Shown: one piece after another, positions 47,686 to 56,471 of the stretch
Numbering within the stretch: the first letter of the stretch is position 1
How the letters are laid out: the number at the start of each line of letters is the position of its first letter
Assembly (NCBI GenBank): GCA_028285465.1
Contig: JANQPD010000010.1
Location: 26,977 to 90,976, forward strand
From: Owenweeksia sp.
Lineage (GTDB): Bacteria > Bacteroidota > Bacteroidia > Flavobacteriales > Schleiferiaceae
Direction: 5' to 3'
Length of the DNA stretch: 64,000 bases
Notes under the pieces: generated by a model
What the model saw: only the letters and a program-made list of their open reading frames with translations
Database searches by the model: none
What the model was told of the DNA's origin: nothing
Position numbers and translations under genes: made by a program

Positions 47686-48759
47686 ATGCACCAACTGTTG
47701 ACCATTACCTGGGATGTAGGAAAAGGCATTGACCTGGGCTTCTTTACATTGCGCTTTTACAGCCTCCTGTTTGCCGCCGGTTTCGTGCTGGGCTACTTCA
47801 TCATGAAACGCATTTTTGCCCGGGAAGGGGTGGCACAGGAAAAACTGGATACCCTTGTAACCTATGTAGTTGTAGCTACTATCGTGGGTGCCCGCCTGGG
47901 GCATGTGTTTTTCTACCAATGGGATTACTATTCAAAACACTGGGTAGACATATTCAAAATATGGGAAGGGGGGCTGGCCAGCCACGGTGCCGCGGTTGCC
48001 ATCATTATTGCCATCGTCATTTACTGCAAAAGAGAACTTAAGAAGTCTTCTCTCTGGATGCTCGACCGCCTGGTAATTACCATAGCGCTGGCCGGGGCGT
48101 TGATCCGTATGGGCAATTGGTTTAACAGCGAGATCTATGGCAATATGGGCAACTCTCCTTTACAAACGGTTTTTCCGGATCCGACCAGGGAATCGCTGTT
48201 GCGGAACTTTGACCTTATTGAAGGCATCGCATTTGAAGAAACGGGTGAAACCCTGATCACGGATAGCTTGGACCTGCCTATCTATACCATGACTTTTGAC
48301 TTTGTACAAGGAGAAAAAAGGGTGGAGTTGGAAGGCCTTTTGATAACCAGTATTAGCCCCTATGTAAACGACTTTGACAAAGAGAATAAAAACATTCTTT
48401 TCCCCAAAGATTTTCTGGTTAGCTGGGAAGAATCTCAGGAAAACATAGCCAGCGTGCAGGTGCTGGGCATACCCCGTGCGCCCACACAGCTTTATGAAGC
48501 CTTTGGCTACTTCTTGATCTTTTTGGTGCTGTACCGCATTTATATGGTGCGTAGGCTGGCGTTGAGCCAGGGATTTATTTTTGGTGTTTTTCTCATCCTG
48601 GTATGGGGCTTTCGCTTTGCTATTGAATACACCAAAGAAAACCAGGTGGCTGCTGAAGAAGGACTTACGCTTAATATAGGCCAGATGCTCAGCATTCCGC
48701 TCGTTATAGCAGGCATTTATTTCATAGGAACGGCTCATAAAAGAAGAGTACATGAGTAA
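47686..48759 (+). CDS. lgt: Prolipoprotein diacylglyceryl transferase with an inserted domain
   Basis: A 357-residue integral membrane enzyme that attaches diacylglycerol to lipobox cysteines. It has GLASHGAAVAIIIAI (the HG motif region), GNWFNSEIYGNMGN and the late motif PTQLYEAFGY. Typical Lgt is about 260-290 residues; here about 100 extra residues lie at about 160-260, between the two motifs, predicted outside the membrane. It would process the lipoproteins at 49282-49878 and 62172-63299. The last 8 bp overlap the DUF192 gene. Confidence 0.92.
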   Translation: MHQLLTITWDVGKGIDLGFFTLRFYSLLFAAGFVLGYFIMKRIFAREGVAQEKLDTLVTYVVVATIVGARLGHVFFYQWDYYSKHWVDIFKIWEGGLASHGAAVAIIIAIVIYCKRELKKSSLWMLDRLVITIALAGALIRMGNWFNSEIYGNMGNSPLQTVFPDPTRESLLRNFDLIEGIAFEETGETLITDSLDLPIYTMTFDFVQGEKRVELEGLLITSISPYVNDFDKENKNILFPKDFLVSWEESQENIASVQVLGIPRAPTQLYEAFGYFLIFLVLYRIYMVRRLALSQGFIFGVFLILVWGFRFAIEYTKENQVAAEEGLTLNIGQMLSIPLVIAGIYFIGTAHKRRVHE

Positions 48760-49285
48760 GAGAACAAGAACCATCGTAGCGGTTGCTTTACTGATCGCTT
48801 TTTTAGCCTGGTTGATTTTTAGTTTTTTACCTTCCGGAGGAACCGAGTCCTCCCGGGGTGGCACAAAGAGGAGCAATAATGCCGTGTCTTATGAGCCTAA
48901 GTTCCAGGACGAAGGCGACCTTTACTTTTTGGATGCCAACAACGATACCATAAGCCGGATAGATATTGAGTTAGCCGAAACGGATGAAGAGATCAATTAT
49001 GGAATGATGTTCCGCAAAAGCATGGACGAGCACACGGGAATGCTTTTCATTCGCAATGTGGAACGGCCGCAGAGCTTCTGGATGAAAAACACCTACGTTT
49101 CCTTAGACATCATCTTTATCAACAGCCAAAACGAGGTGGTGAGCATTCAAAAAAATGCAGAACCCTTAAATGAGCGTAGCTTGCCCTCGGAGGGACCGGC
49201 CTTGTTGGTGCTGGAAGTAAAAGGAGGGTATTCCGATAAGTATGGCATAGGTAAGGGCACCCGTATTGCTTATACGCGTAACTAA
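48752..49285 (+). CDS. DUF192 family protein, membrane-anchored
   Basis: A 177-residue protein with an N-terminal membrane anchor (TRTIVAVALLIAFLAWLIFS) and a DUF192 domain: EINYGMMFRKSMDEHTGMLF, SFWMKNTYVSLDIIFINSQN and the late PSEGPALLVLEVKGGYSDKY. The function of DUF192 is unknown. It overlaps lgt by 8 bp, so it is probably translated after it. Confidence 0.9.
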   Translation: MSKRTRTIVAVALLIAFLAWLIFSFLPSGGTESSRGGTKRSNNAVSYEPKFQDEGDLYFLDANNDTISRIDIELAETDEEINYGMMFRKSMDEHTGMLFIRNVERPQSFWMKNTYVSLDIIFINSQNEVVSIQKNAEPLNERSLPSEGPALLVLEVKGGYSDKYGIGKGTRIAYTRN

Positions 49286-49878
49286 CTCTTTTTTCTACCT
49301 CCTTTATAAAAGCGCTGTTTGAAGTAGGCCTGTTCCAGGCTACTTACCATTACCCCTTTTGAGGCGCTTGTATGCACAAACTTGTGGTTGTGCAGGTATA
49401 CCCCGATGTGGTCTATCCTGCGTCCGTTGATCTTGAAAAAAACCAGGTCACCTTCCTGTAATTCTTCGATAGAAAGAGGTTCGGTTTCTTTAAACATGTC
49501 TTGAGCCCTGCGTGCATGAAAAGGGTTTTGGTATACTTCGGTATACAACTGACACACCAGCCCGGAGCAATCAACTCCTTTTTGCGTATTGCCACCCATC
49601 CTGTGTGGAGTGCCTTCCCAGTCTTTTATAAAGTCGTAAAGCGCCTTGTTGCGTATGGCATAGCCATAAGTGGGGAGGTCTTTGGGAATCGCTTTGTTAG
49701 CCGCCTCTTCGGCTTTTTTCTTACTCAATTCCTGGTGTTCAAAAACGAGCCCTTTTCGTTTAAGCTCTTTTTGTTTTTCCTGCTTGCCGATGGCTTTCTT
49801 ACTCCCACAAGATGAGCATAAGGCTATCAAAGCCAACAGGCCAAGGAAAAGTAGTTTTCTGCAATATGTGTGTAACAT
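49282..49878 (-). CDS. NlpC/P60 family peptidoglycan hydrolase, probable lipoprotein
   Basis: A 198-residue protein. A hydrophobic N-terminus ends in CSSCGSKK, a lipoprotein-like signal with two candidate cysteines. The NlpC/P60 domain has the catalytic cysteine in GVDCSGLVCQLY, the histidine in RIDHIGVYLHN and HTSASKG later. It probably cleaves peptide stems of peptidoglycan. The ATG at 49878 is chosen: the -7 element TACCTTTG (49908-49901) lies upstream of it, so the longer frame from 49962 would begin before the promoter. Confidence 0.88.
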   Translation of the reverse strand: MLHTYCRKLLFLGLLALIALCSSCGSKKAIGKQEKQKELKRKGLVFEHQELSKKKAEEAANKAIPKDLPTYGYAIRNKALYDFIKDWEGTPHRMGGNTQKGVDCSGLVCQLYTEVYQNPFHARRAQDMFKETEPLSIEELQEGDLVFFKINGRRIDHIGVYLHNHKFVHTSASKGVMVSSLEQAYFKQRFYKGGRKKS

Positions 49879-49900
49879 GCTACGTACAACGGACTTATTC

Positions 49901-49908
49901 CAAAGGTA
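49901..49908 (-). promoter_or_regulatory. -7 element of the NlpC/P60 gene
   Basis: TACCTTTG on the minus strand, 22 bp before the start codon, giving a leader of about 15 nt. It fixes the gene start at 49878. Confidence 0.55.
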
Positions 49909-49982
49909 TGATGCCGGTAGGTTATGCGCGGAAAACAATGCAGAAGTTACCAACCTATGCATGTGTATGGCAGGGAGGTCTT

Positions 49983-52277
49983 CTAGCGCCCTGCTTCCTG
50001 CATGCGGTTTCTCTTGTAGCTGCTTTTACGTTTATACAACTCAAAACGCGAAGGCTCATTTTGTGCGGGCCAGTAATTGTTATCCCGATCTGTATCCGCT
50101 GTTTCCAGAAAAGGGTCTAGCTCTATTTTTACCACTTCCTTTTCAAAGGCAAATACTTTTGAAAAAGCTTGCTCATTTTTCAGCCAGATCTCAGCCGCGC
50201 TACGCACGGTTTCCGTACTTCCATCGCTAAAAGTAAACTCAAGTATTACAGGCATTACCAGGCCGCCCAGGTTTTCAAAATCCAATTGGTAAAAGTTCAG
50301 GTCCTTTCTCAATAAAGCTTTTTCACGGGCAGTAAGGCTGTTGAGGTAGTTGGTATAGGCTTTGCGCTGGGCTTCAGTCACAGCATAGGCATCATACGTA
50401 TTGTAAAAATCACGCATGGAAGCATCCTGGTCTACTACGGTTTTACCTTTTAGGGTTTCCGTATTGCGTTCATCCCCGATAAAGCGTTTTAGGGCAGCTT
50501 CCTCCCCGGCCTTTTTCTTATTTTCTACCGTAGGGTCCTTATCGCTCAGCTTAAATGCATGTACCTGGTTAAGGGCAATATCAACATGGTTGGTGGTATA
50601 GAACCAGCCACGGAAAAACCAGTCCAGGTCGGTTCCGCTGGCGTCTTCCATAGTACGGAAAAAATCTGCCGGGGTAGGGTGTTTGAACATCCAACGTTGT
50701 GCGTAGATCTTAAAGGCATAGTCGAAGTTCTCCCGTCCCAAAACGGTTTCCCGTAAGATGTTGAGGGCCGTGGCAGGTTTACCATAGGCATTATTGCCAA
50801 ATTGCAGGATAGACTCCGAATTGGTCATGATGGGCATCATACTTTGGTGCTCGGATCTCATATAATCCACGATTTTGTAAGCAGGCCCTCTGCGGGAGGG
50901 ATAATTGATGTCCCATTCCTGCTCCGCCAGGTATTGTACAAAGGTGTTGAGGCCTTCATCCATCCAGGTCCACTGGCGCTCATCGCTGTTCACGATCATG
51001 GGAAAGTAATTGTGCCCCACTTCATGGATGATAACCGAGATCATGCCGTGCTTAGTACGCGTGCTGTATGTACCATCGGCTTCCGGGCGGCCTCCGTTGA
51101 AACAGATCATCGGATATTCCATGCCGATGCGATCCGTATGCACAGAGATGGCCTTTTCGTAGGGGTAATCAAAGGTGTATTTGCTGTACACGTTCAAAGT
51201 ATGCGCCACTACACGCGTAGAATACTGCTCCCATAAGGGATTGCCCTCTTTAGGGTAATAGCTCATTGCCATAACGGTACGCTCTCCAAAGGGCACGGCC
51301 ATTGCGTCCCAGATAAATTTACGGGAGGAGGCAAATGCAAAGTCACGTACGTTTTCAGCTTTAAAATGCCAGGTCTTGGTCTCGTTGCTTTTCCCCTTTT
51401 CGTTTTTGCGGGCTTCGCTTTCCGTTACGATAAAAACCGGCTTGTCGAAAGAAACACGGGCTTCTTCGAGACGTGTGCGTTGTTTTTCGGTAAGCACTTC
51501 TCCGGGATTCTGTAAAGTGCCGGTGCTGCCCACCATATGGTCGGCTGGGGTAGTGATCTTTACATCGTAATTGCCAAAGGGAAGGGCAAATTCACCTCCT
51601 CCAAGAAATTGCTTGTTTTGCCAACCTTCCACATCGTTATACACCGCCATACGTGGGAAGAACTGGGCAATGGTATACAGGTAGTTGTCTTCTTCCGGAA
51701 AGTACTCCATCCCGGAACGGCCGCCATACTTTGCCCGGTCGTTGATGTTGTACCACCACTTGAGTTTCATAACGTACTGCTCTCCCTTTAGCAGGGGTTT
51801 GGGTAAGTTGATGCGCAACATGGTGTTGTTGATGTAGAAGGGAATGGGGGTTCCTTTTTCATCCTGTACATATTCGATCTTAAACCCACCATCAAAGTCG
51901 TAAAACAGGTACTCAAGGTCCCGGTAGTTCATTTTACCGCGTATGCTCCCCTTTTTTATCTGCTGTGTACTGGAGGCCTGCGCACGCCTGTTTTGATCCA
52001 ATTGTATCCACAAGTATTCCAGCGGATCGGGCGAATTATTGGTATAGGTAATGACCTCTTCTCCGTAAATCCGCTGGTTTACATCATCCAGCATGATCTG
52101 CATTTCGTAATCTGCCTGTTGCTGGTAGTACCACGGGCCTGGTGCCCCGCCTCCTGTTCTGTATACATTTGGCGTAGGCAGCTCTTCCTTGAGTTGCTTG
52201 AATTTGCTTTGATTGGTTTGCGCGAAAAGGAGGGTAGAGGCAAAAAAGAAGGTCAGGGAGAAAAAATGCTTCAACAT
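49983..52277 (-). CDS. M1 family (gluzincin) metallopeptidase, exported
   Basis: A 764-residue enzyme. The signal peptide ends STLLFAQ. The zinc site is HEVGHNYFPMIVNSDERQW followed by TWMDEGLNTF, that is HExxH, 18 residues, E. The exopeptidase motif region is RIGMEYPMICFNGG, where family aminopeptidases usually have GAMEN, so substrate use may differ. It is third in the unit DUF6702, HupE-like, M1 peptidase, although 116 bp separate it from the HupE-like gene. Likely periplasmic. Confidence 0.9.
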   Translation of the reverse strand: MLKHFFSLTFFFASTLLFAQTNQSKFKQLKEELPTPNVYRTGGGAPGPWYYQQQADYEMQIMLDDVNQRIYGEEVITYTNNSPDPLEYLWIQLDQNRRAQASSTQQIKKGSIRGKMNYRDLEYLFYDFDGGFKIEYVQDEKGTPIPFYINNTMLRINLPKPLLKGEQYVMKLKWWYNINDRAKYGGRSGMEYFPEEDNYLYTIAQFFPRMAVYNDVEGWQNKQFLGGGEFALPFGNYDVKITTPADHMVGSTGTLQNPGEVLTEKQRTRLEEARVSFDKPVFIVTESEARKNEKGKSNETKTWHFKAENVRDFAFASSRKFIWDAMAVPFGERTVMAMSYYPKEGNPLWEQYSTRVVAHTLNVYSKYTFDYPYEKAISVHTDRIGMEYPMICFNGGRPEADGTYSTRTKHGMISVIIHEVGHNYFPMIVNSDERQWTWMDEGLNTFVQYLAEQEWDINYPSRRGPAYKIVDYMRSEHQSMMPIMTNSESILQFGNNAYGKPATALNILRETVLGRENFDYAFKIYAQRWMFKHPTPADFFRTMEDASGTDLDWFFRGWFYTTNHVDIALNQVHAFKLSDKDPTVENKKKAGEEAALKRFIGDERNTETLKGKTVVDQDASMRDFYNTYDAYAVTEAQRKAYTNYLNSLTAREKALLRKDLNFYQLDFENLGGLVMPVILEFTFSDGSTETVRSAAEIWLKNEQAFSKVFAFEKEVVKIELDPFLETADTDRDNNYWPAQNEPSRFELYKRKSSYKRNRMQEAGR

Positions 52278-52393
52278 AAGCGATTAAAATTTCGAAAGAA
52301 TGCGAATATAAGTGTCCGGGAGCAGTTGACCATTTTATATGGCAACTTGATGGATAGAAGCGGTCTCTGATTCAGGAATGAGGGATGGTTTTG

Positions 52394-52969
52394 TTAAAAC
52401 ACCCAGTTTTCCATACACATAAATAAGGCTAACCCGAAACCGGCCCCTGAAACAAAGAGGTTCCAGTCGCGGTGCTTGGTGTTGAGGATTTGCTGGAATA
52501 CAAACATTACCACCAGCGCTACGGCAAGTACGGCCAATTGCCCAAGTTCTACTCCTAAATTAAAAGGCAATAAAGCAGACCAGTAGTTGTTGTCACCCAG
52601 CACCAACATTTCATAGGCGCTGCTAAACCCAAAACCATGGATCAGCCCAAAAAGACCGGCTATCCAGTATTTGGAAGTGCTCTTTTGGTCTTGCCCGGCC
52701 CTGGTGAGGTTAAAAAGGGCGGTGATCAAAATAGTAAGTGGGATCAGGAATTCGATGAGGTCCTTATCCACCCGGATCACATCAAAAGCGGCCAGGGTGA
52801 GCGTTAGGGAATGGCCAATGGTAAAAAAACTGACGGCTAGGATCATTTTGAGCCAGTAGCGCGGCTGGTATACCGCTATAAGCACGAGCACGAACAGGAT
52901 ATGGTCAAGTGCTCCCGGGTTTACAATGTGCTCATAGCCAAGTCGGATGTAATTGCTGAAATGGTCCAT
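52394..52969 (-). CDS. HupE/UreJ-like membrane protein
   Basis: A 191-residue protein with about six membrane helices and the family's histidine motifs: PGALDHILFVLVLIAVY, FFTIGHSLTLTLAAF, GLFGLIHGFGFSSAY and FNLGVELGQLAVL. HupE/UreJ proteins carry or handle nickel or cobalt in other bacteria; the cargo here is unknown. It is 4 bp after the DUF6702 gene, so the two are co-transcribed. Confidence 0.88.
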   Translation of the reverse strand: MDHFSNYIRLGYEHIVNPGALDHILFVLVLIAVYQPRYWLKMILAVSFFTIGHSLTLTLAAFDVIRVDKDLIEFLIPLTILITALFNLTRAGQDQKSTSKYWIAGLFGLIHGFGFSSAYEMLVLGDNNYWSALLPFNLGVELGQLAVLAVALVVMFVFQQILNTKHRDWNLFVSGAGFGLALFMCMENWVF

Positions 52970-52973
52970 ACGG

Positions 52974-53444
52974 TTAAAAAGACAGGTGTCCTGCCGGTTG
53001 TGATTTGTTGAGAAAAACTGAACGGGTTTGCCCGTTGATCTCCAGGTTTACGATGTTTGATTGGTCTTCAAACATATCAAAAAACACGGCATTATACACT
53101 TTCACCTCGCGGTGTTTGGGGAAATGCTTTACCTCAAAATAGACGTAGGTTAACCCATTTTCCTGCTCTTCGCCAATATAGCCGGGGATATATTTTTTGC
53201 CTTCAACAACAAAATAGAAACGCGGTTGGAAATATTTTTCCGTACTCTCTGCATCGGAGGGTGATTTTTCCAATGCCGCTTGCAGGTCATCGCTAAAGAG
53301 TTTCATGTAAATCTCCAGCTGCCCGGTAGCGTTGTTGTACTCAGCCACGGTGATGCCCACATGGAAATCATGTTTGGGACCAGGAGCATGCGTAGCGGTA
53401 CAAAGCCAGGCAACTAAGGAGAAAAGAAACAACGGAGTTTTCAT
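52974..53444 (-). CDS. DUF6702 family exported protein
   Basis: A 156-residue protein. The signal peptide MKTPLFLFSLVAWLCTATHA is followed by HDFHVGITVAEYNNATGQLE and IYMKLFSDDLQAALE, the DUF6702 pattern of a small beta-sandwich. Function unknown, but it often neighbours HupE-like genes, as here. The ATG at 53444 is preferred to a TTG three codons earlier, because a -7 element (53458-53451) covers the TTG. Confidence 0.82.
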   Translation of the reverse strand: MKTPLFLFSLVAWLCTATHAPGPKHDFHVGITVAEYNNATGQLEIYMKLFSDDLQAALEKSPSDAESTEKYFQPRFYFVVEGKKYIPGYIGEEQENGLTYVYFEVKHFPKHREVKVYNAVFFDMFEDQSNIVNLEINGQTRSVFLNKSQPAGHLSF

Positions 53445-53450
53445 TTCCGG

Positions 53451-53458
53451 CAAAGCTA
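53451..53458 (-). promoter_or_regulatory. -7 element directly before the DUF6702 gene
   Basis: TAGCTTTG on the minus strand ends 6 bp before the ATG at 53444, so the transcript may be leaderless. No clear -33 element. Confidence 0.45.
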
Positions 53459-53502
53459 CACATAATGCCCTTGCCTATCTTTACGCCCAAATCAAAAACG
53501 GT

Positions 53503-54774
53503 ATGAACAAGTTTTGGCTTCTTTTTTCTGCTTTTGCAGGATGCCTGGCCTGTGCACAACCTAAAAACATCAGGATAGCACAGTCGGAAAATTTGAGAAG
53601 AGGCATTTGTGAACCTTCCATCGTGGTAAACAAGAAAAACACGAAGAACATAGTGGCCGGGGCCATATTGGACAGGGTGTTTTATTCTTTTGATGGTGGA
53701 CGCACCTGGACCGCGGATACGCTTAAAAGCAGTTATGGCGTATGGGGCGATCCGGTTTTGATCTCGGATGAGAAAGGCCACATCTATTATTTCCACCTTT
53801 CTGACCCTACCGGGAAAAATTGGGCTAGTGCAGAAATTTTAGACCGCATCGTATGCCAGCGTAGCGAAGACGGAGGGCAAACATTTAACAATGGTGGGTA
53901 TATGGGCTTTGCCCACCCTAAAGACCAGGATAAACAATGGGCCGTGGCTGATACAAAAGGCAGGCTATATGCTACTTGGACACAGTTTGATAAGTACGGC
54001 AGTGCAAATCGCAACGACCACTCCAACATACTGTTTGCACGAAGCGAAGACGGGGGAGATACCTGGTCAAAAGCCTTGCAGATCAACCAGTTTTCCGGTG
54101 ATTGCCTGGATGGAGATCAAACCACGGAGGGAGCGGTGCCCGCCGTAGACCGCGAAGGGAATCTTTATGTGAGTTGGGCCTATGACCATAAGCTTTATTT
54201 TGACAGAAGCACGGATGGGGGAAACACCTGGCTTAGCGAGGATATTGTAGTAGCCGACCAGCCCGGTGGATGGGATATTGAGATCCCTGGTTTACAAAGG
54301 GCCAACGGCATGCCGGTTACCCTGGTAAACAACAGCAACACACCTTATAAGAATGAACTCTATGTAAACTGGGTAGATAAGCGCGAAGGAAATTATGACG
54401 TTTGGTTTACCAAAAGCACTGACCAGGGGAATACCTGGGCCACTCCCACCAGGGTAAATGACGATGCAACGGAGCGTGACCAATTTTTTAGCTGGATGGA
54501 TGTGGATGACAGTACGGGTTTTTTGTATTGCGTGTTTTACGACCGCAGAAACCACGACAGTACCCAAACGGATGTGTACCTGGCTGTAAGTGAGGATGGC
54601 GGGGAAAGCTGGCGAAACCAAAAAATATCTAGGAAGCCTTTTACCCCTAACCCTAAAGTGTTTTTTGGGGATTACAACCACATCGATGCACATAAAGGAG
54701 TCATCAGGCCAATTTGGACCCGTTACGATGAGGGCGGTAAAACGAGCATCTGGACCGCTTTGATCAAGGAGTAA
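53503..54774 (+). CDS. Exported Asp-box (BNR/sialidase-like) beta-propeller protein
   Basis: A 423-residue protein with a signal peptide (MNKFWLLFSAFAGCLACAQ). Six Asp boxes of the form S-x-D-x-G-x-T/S-W are spread along it: YSFDGGRTW, RSEDGGQTF, RSEDGGDTW, RSTDGGNTW, KSTDQGNTW and VSEDGGESW. This indicates a six-bladed sialidase-like propeller. The arginine triad and Tyr/Glu of a true sialidase are not obvious, so it may be a binding protein or another hydrolase. Start ATG at 53503. A near-consensus -7 (TATCTTTA, 53476-53483) lies upstream. Confidence 0.85.
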   Translation: MNKFWLLFSAFAGCLACAQPKNIRIAQSENLRRGICEPSIVVNKKNTKNIVAGAILDRVFYSFDGGRTWTADTLKSSYGVWGDPVLISDEKGHIYYFHLSDPTGKNWASAEILDRIVCQRSEDGGQTFNNGGYMGFAHPKDQDKQWAVADTKGRLYATWTQFDKYGSANRNDHSNILFARSEDGGDTWSKALQINQFSGDCLDGDQTTEGAVPAVDREGNLYVSWAYDHKLYFDRSTDGGNTWLSEDIVVADQPGGWDIEIPGLQRANGMPVTLVNNSNTPYKNELYVNWVDKREGNYDVWFTKSTDQGNTWATPTRVNDDATERDQFFSWMDVDDSTGFLYCVFYDRRNHDSTQTDVYLAVSEDGGESWRNQKISRKPFTPNPKVFFGDYNHIDAHKGVIRPIWTRYDEGGKTSIWTALIKE

Positions 54775-54966
54775 AAATAGTGCGGAAAAGCAGGAGGACT
54801 GGGTTGAGGCCGGGCCTTTCTTTCGTAACAGTAAAAGCTGCTTTTGTTTATGTTTTGTTGAATTAAATAACGAGATTGGCCGACTTTTAAGCCAAATTAA
54901 AATATAACGCTACTGCATAAGGAGCCTGTATTTTGCTCCCTGTGTAAACCAGAAACGCTTTACATA

Positions 54967-55689
54967 ATGAACCTTCCCAGTACAGATTCTAAATTGCTTA
55001 TTGTCTCTACCTCTAAACTTCACGGAGGGGAGTACATGGACTATTTAATAGACGAGGTAAAGGAATTTTTTTCATCTGAAGAACTGCTGTTTATTCCCTA
55101 TGCCCGCCCGGGGGGCATTAGCTATGAGGAGTATACAGCATATCCACGGAAAACTTTTGCCAAAGCGGGTATGGCGGTAACAGGCATCCATGAGTTTGCA
55201 GACCCCAAAAAAGCCATAAAACAGGCAAAAGGCATTTTTGTAGGCGGAGGGAATACTTTTGTATTGCTCAAAACACTTTACGACCTGGGCCTGGTTGAAG
55301 TTTTGCGCCAGGCCGTTCAAAAAGGGCTTCCTTACATGGGCAGTAGCGCAGGAAGTAACCTAACGGGTTTAAGCATTGGCACCACCAATGATATGCCTAT
55401 AGTATATCCACCCCGTTTCGATGCCCTGCAGCTAGTACCCTTTAATATTAACCCACACTATTTAGACCCGGATCCCAATTCCACGCACCAGGGCGAAACA
55501 CGCCAGACCCGCGTCGAAGAGTTTCATCACTTTAATACACAAAAAGTAATTGGCTTACGCGAGGGCAGTTGGTTGCGGGTAGAAGGTAGGGAAATAAGGC
55601 TTAAGGGTACGCATAGTGCCAGGCTGTTCGAAGTGGGAAAGGAACCAAGGGAATTGAAGCCGGGCTCCGTGTCGGACGCTCTTCTTTAA
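54967..55689 (+). CDS. pepE: Peptidase E (aspartyl dipeptidase, S51)
   Basis: A 240-residue PepE that cleaves N-terminal Asp from dipeptides. Motifs: STSKLHGGEYMDYLIDEV, GIFVGGGNTFVLLKTLYDLG, the nucleophile serine in YMGSSAGSNLTG, and FNINPHYLDPDPNSTHQGET. The 192-bp gap before it holds only a small hairpin (ggagc/gctcc). The next gene starts at the base after its stop. Confidence 0.95.
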   Translation: MNLPSTDSKLLIVSTSKLHGGEYMDYLIDEVKEFFSSEELLFIPYARPGGISYEEYTAYPRKTFAKAGMAVTGIHEFADPKKAIKQAKGIFVGGGNTFVLLKTLYDLGLVEVLRQAVQKGLPYMGSSAGSNLTGLSIGTTNDMPIVYPPRFDALQLVPFNINPHYLDPDPNSTHQGETRQTRVEEFHHFNTQKVIGLREGSWLRVEGREIRLKGTHSARLFEVGKEPRELKPGSVSDALL

Positions 55690-56388
55690 ATGGATAGGCA
55701 GGTAGAACAGATCCTGGACCGGCTTAAGGAACTGGGAAATCCGGAGCATGCAAAGTCCCTGGCTTATTTTGGCATAGAAGCCCGTTATGTGTTGGGCATT
55801 CGTTTACCTGAGCTGCGTAAACTGGCTAAAGAAATGGGGAAGCAGCATGCACTTGCCTTAAACCTGTGGGAGGAACCCTGGCATGAGGCAAAGTTGCTGG
55901 CTACGTTGCTCGCAGACCCAAAGGAACTTTCATTGAAACAGGCAGATGCCTGGGTGCATCAGTTGTATAGTTGGGACGTATGCGACCAGCTTTGTGCTCA
56001 GCTGTTCAGGCAAACGAGTTATGCGTGGCAACTCCCGGAACGATGGACGCCCAGCGAGGAAGAATATGTACGCAGGGCGGGTTTGGTTATGGTCGCTCAG
56101 CTGGCCATTCATTACAAACAGGCTCCGGATAAAGAACTGGCCGCCTTTCTACCCCTCTTAAAAAACCATGCCGGGGATACACGAAATTTTGTGAAAAAGG
56201 CCGTGAGCTGGGCGTTACGTGAAATAGGTAAGCGCAGACCAAAGCTGTATGCGGCGTGTTTACAGCTTTGTGAGGAGCTTTTGCAAACGGATAGCAAAAG
56301 TGCTCATTGGATAGCCCGTGATGCGCTTCGCGAATTAAAGAAGGAAAGTACCTTACTGCGTTTGGAAAAGTTGAAGCGTCCTGACTAA
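55690..56388 (+). CDS. AlkD-like DNA alkylation repair (HEAT-repeat) protein
   Basis: A 232-residue all-helical protein. Key segments: YFGIEARYVLGIRLPELRKL, WHEAKLLATLLADP, WDVCDQLC and TRNFVKKAVSWALREIGKR, then WIARDALREL. They match AlkD-like glycosylases that remove alkylated purines. It directly follows pepE, so it is in the same transcript. The exact lesion specificity cannot be read from the sequence. Confidence 0.9.
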   Translation: MDRQVEQILDRLKELGNPEHAKSLAYFGIEARYVLGIRLPELRKLAKEMGKQHALALNLWEEPWHEAKLLATLLADPKELSLKQADAWVHQLYSWDVCDQLCAQLFRQTSYAWQLPERWTPSEEEYVRRAGLVMVAQLAIHYKQAPDKELAAFLPLLKNHAGDTRNFVKKAVSWALREIGKRRPKLYAACLQLCEELLQTDSKSAHWIARDALRELKKESTLLRLEKLKRPD

Positions 56389-56400
56389 AGTGTATCTTTA
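56371..56400 (+). promoter_or_regulatory. Promoter of the thioredoxin-fold gene
   Basis: TTG (56371-56373), 19 bp, TATCTTTA (56393-56400), one base from the TAnnTTTG consensus. The ATG at 56400 overlaps it and is excluded as the start. Confidence 0.45.
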
Positions 56401-56471
56401 TGCAGCATATCCCGCTTACCGTTATGAAGAAAAGAAACAAAAGCTACGCTGCAGGAAACCACAAAAAGATT

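Noticed and set aside
53503..54774. True sialidase
   Set aside because: Asp boxes mark the fold only; the catalytic arginines and nucleophile tyrosine are not evident.
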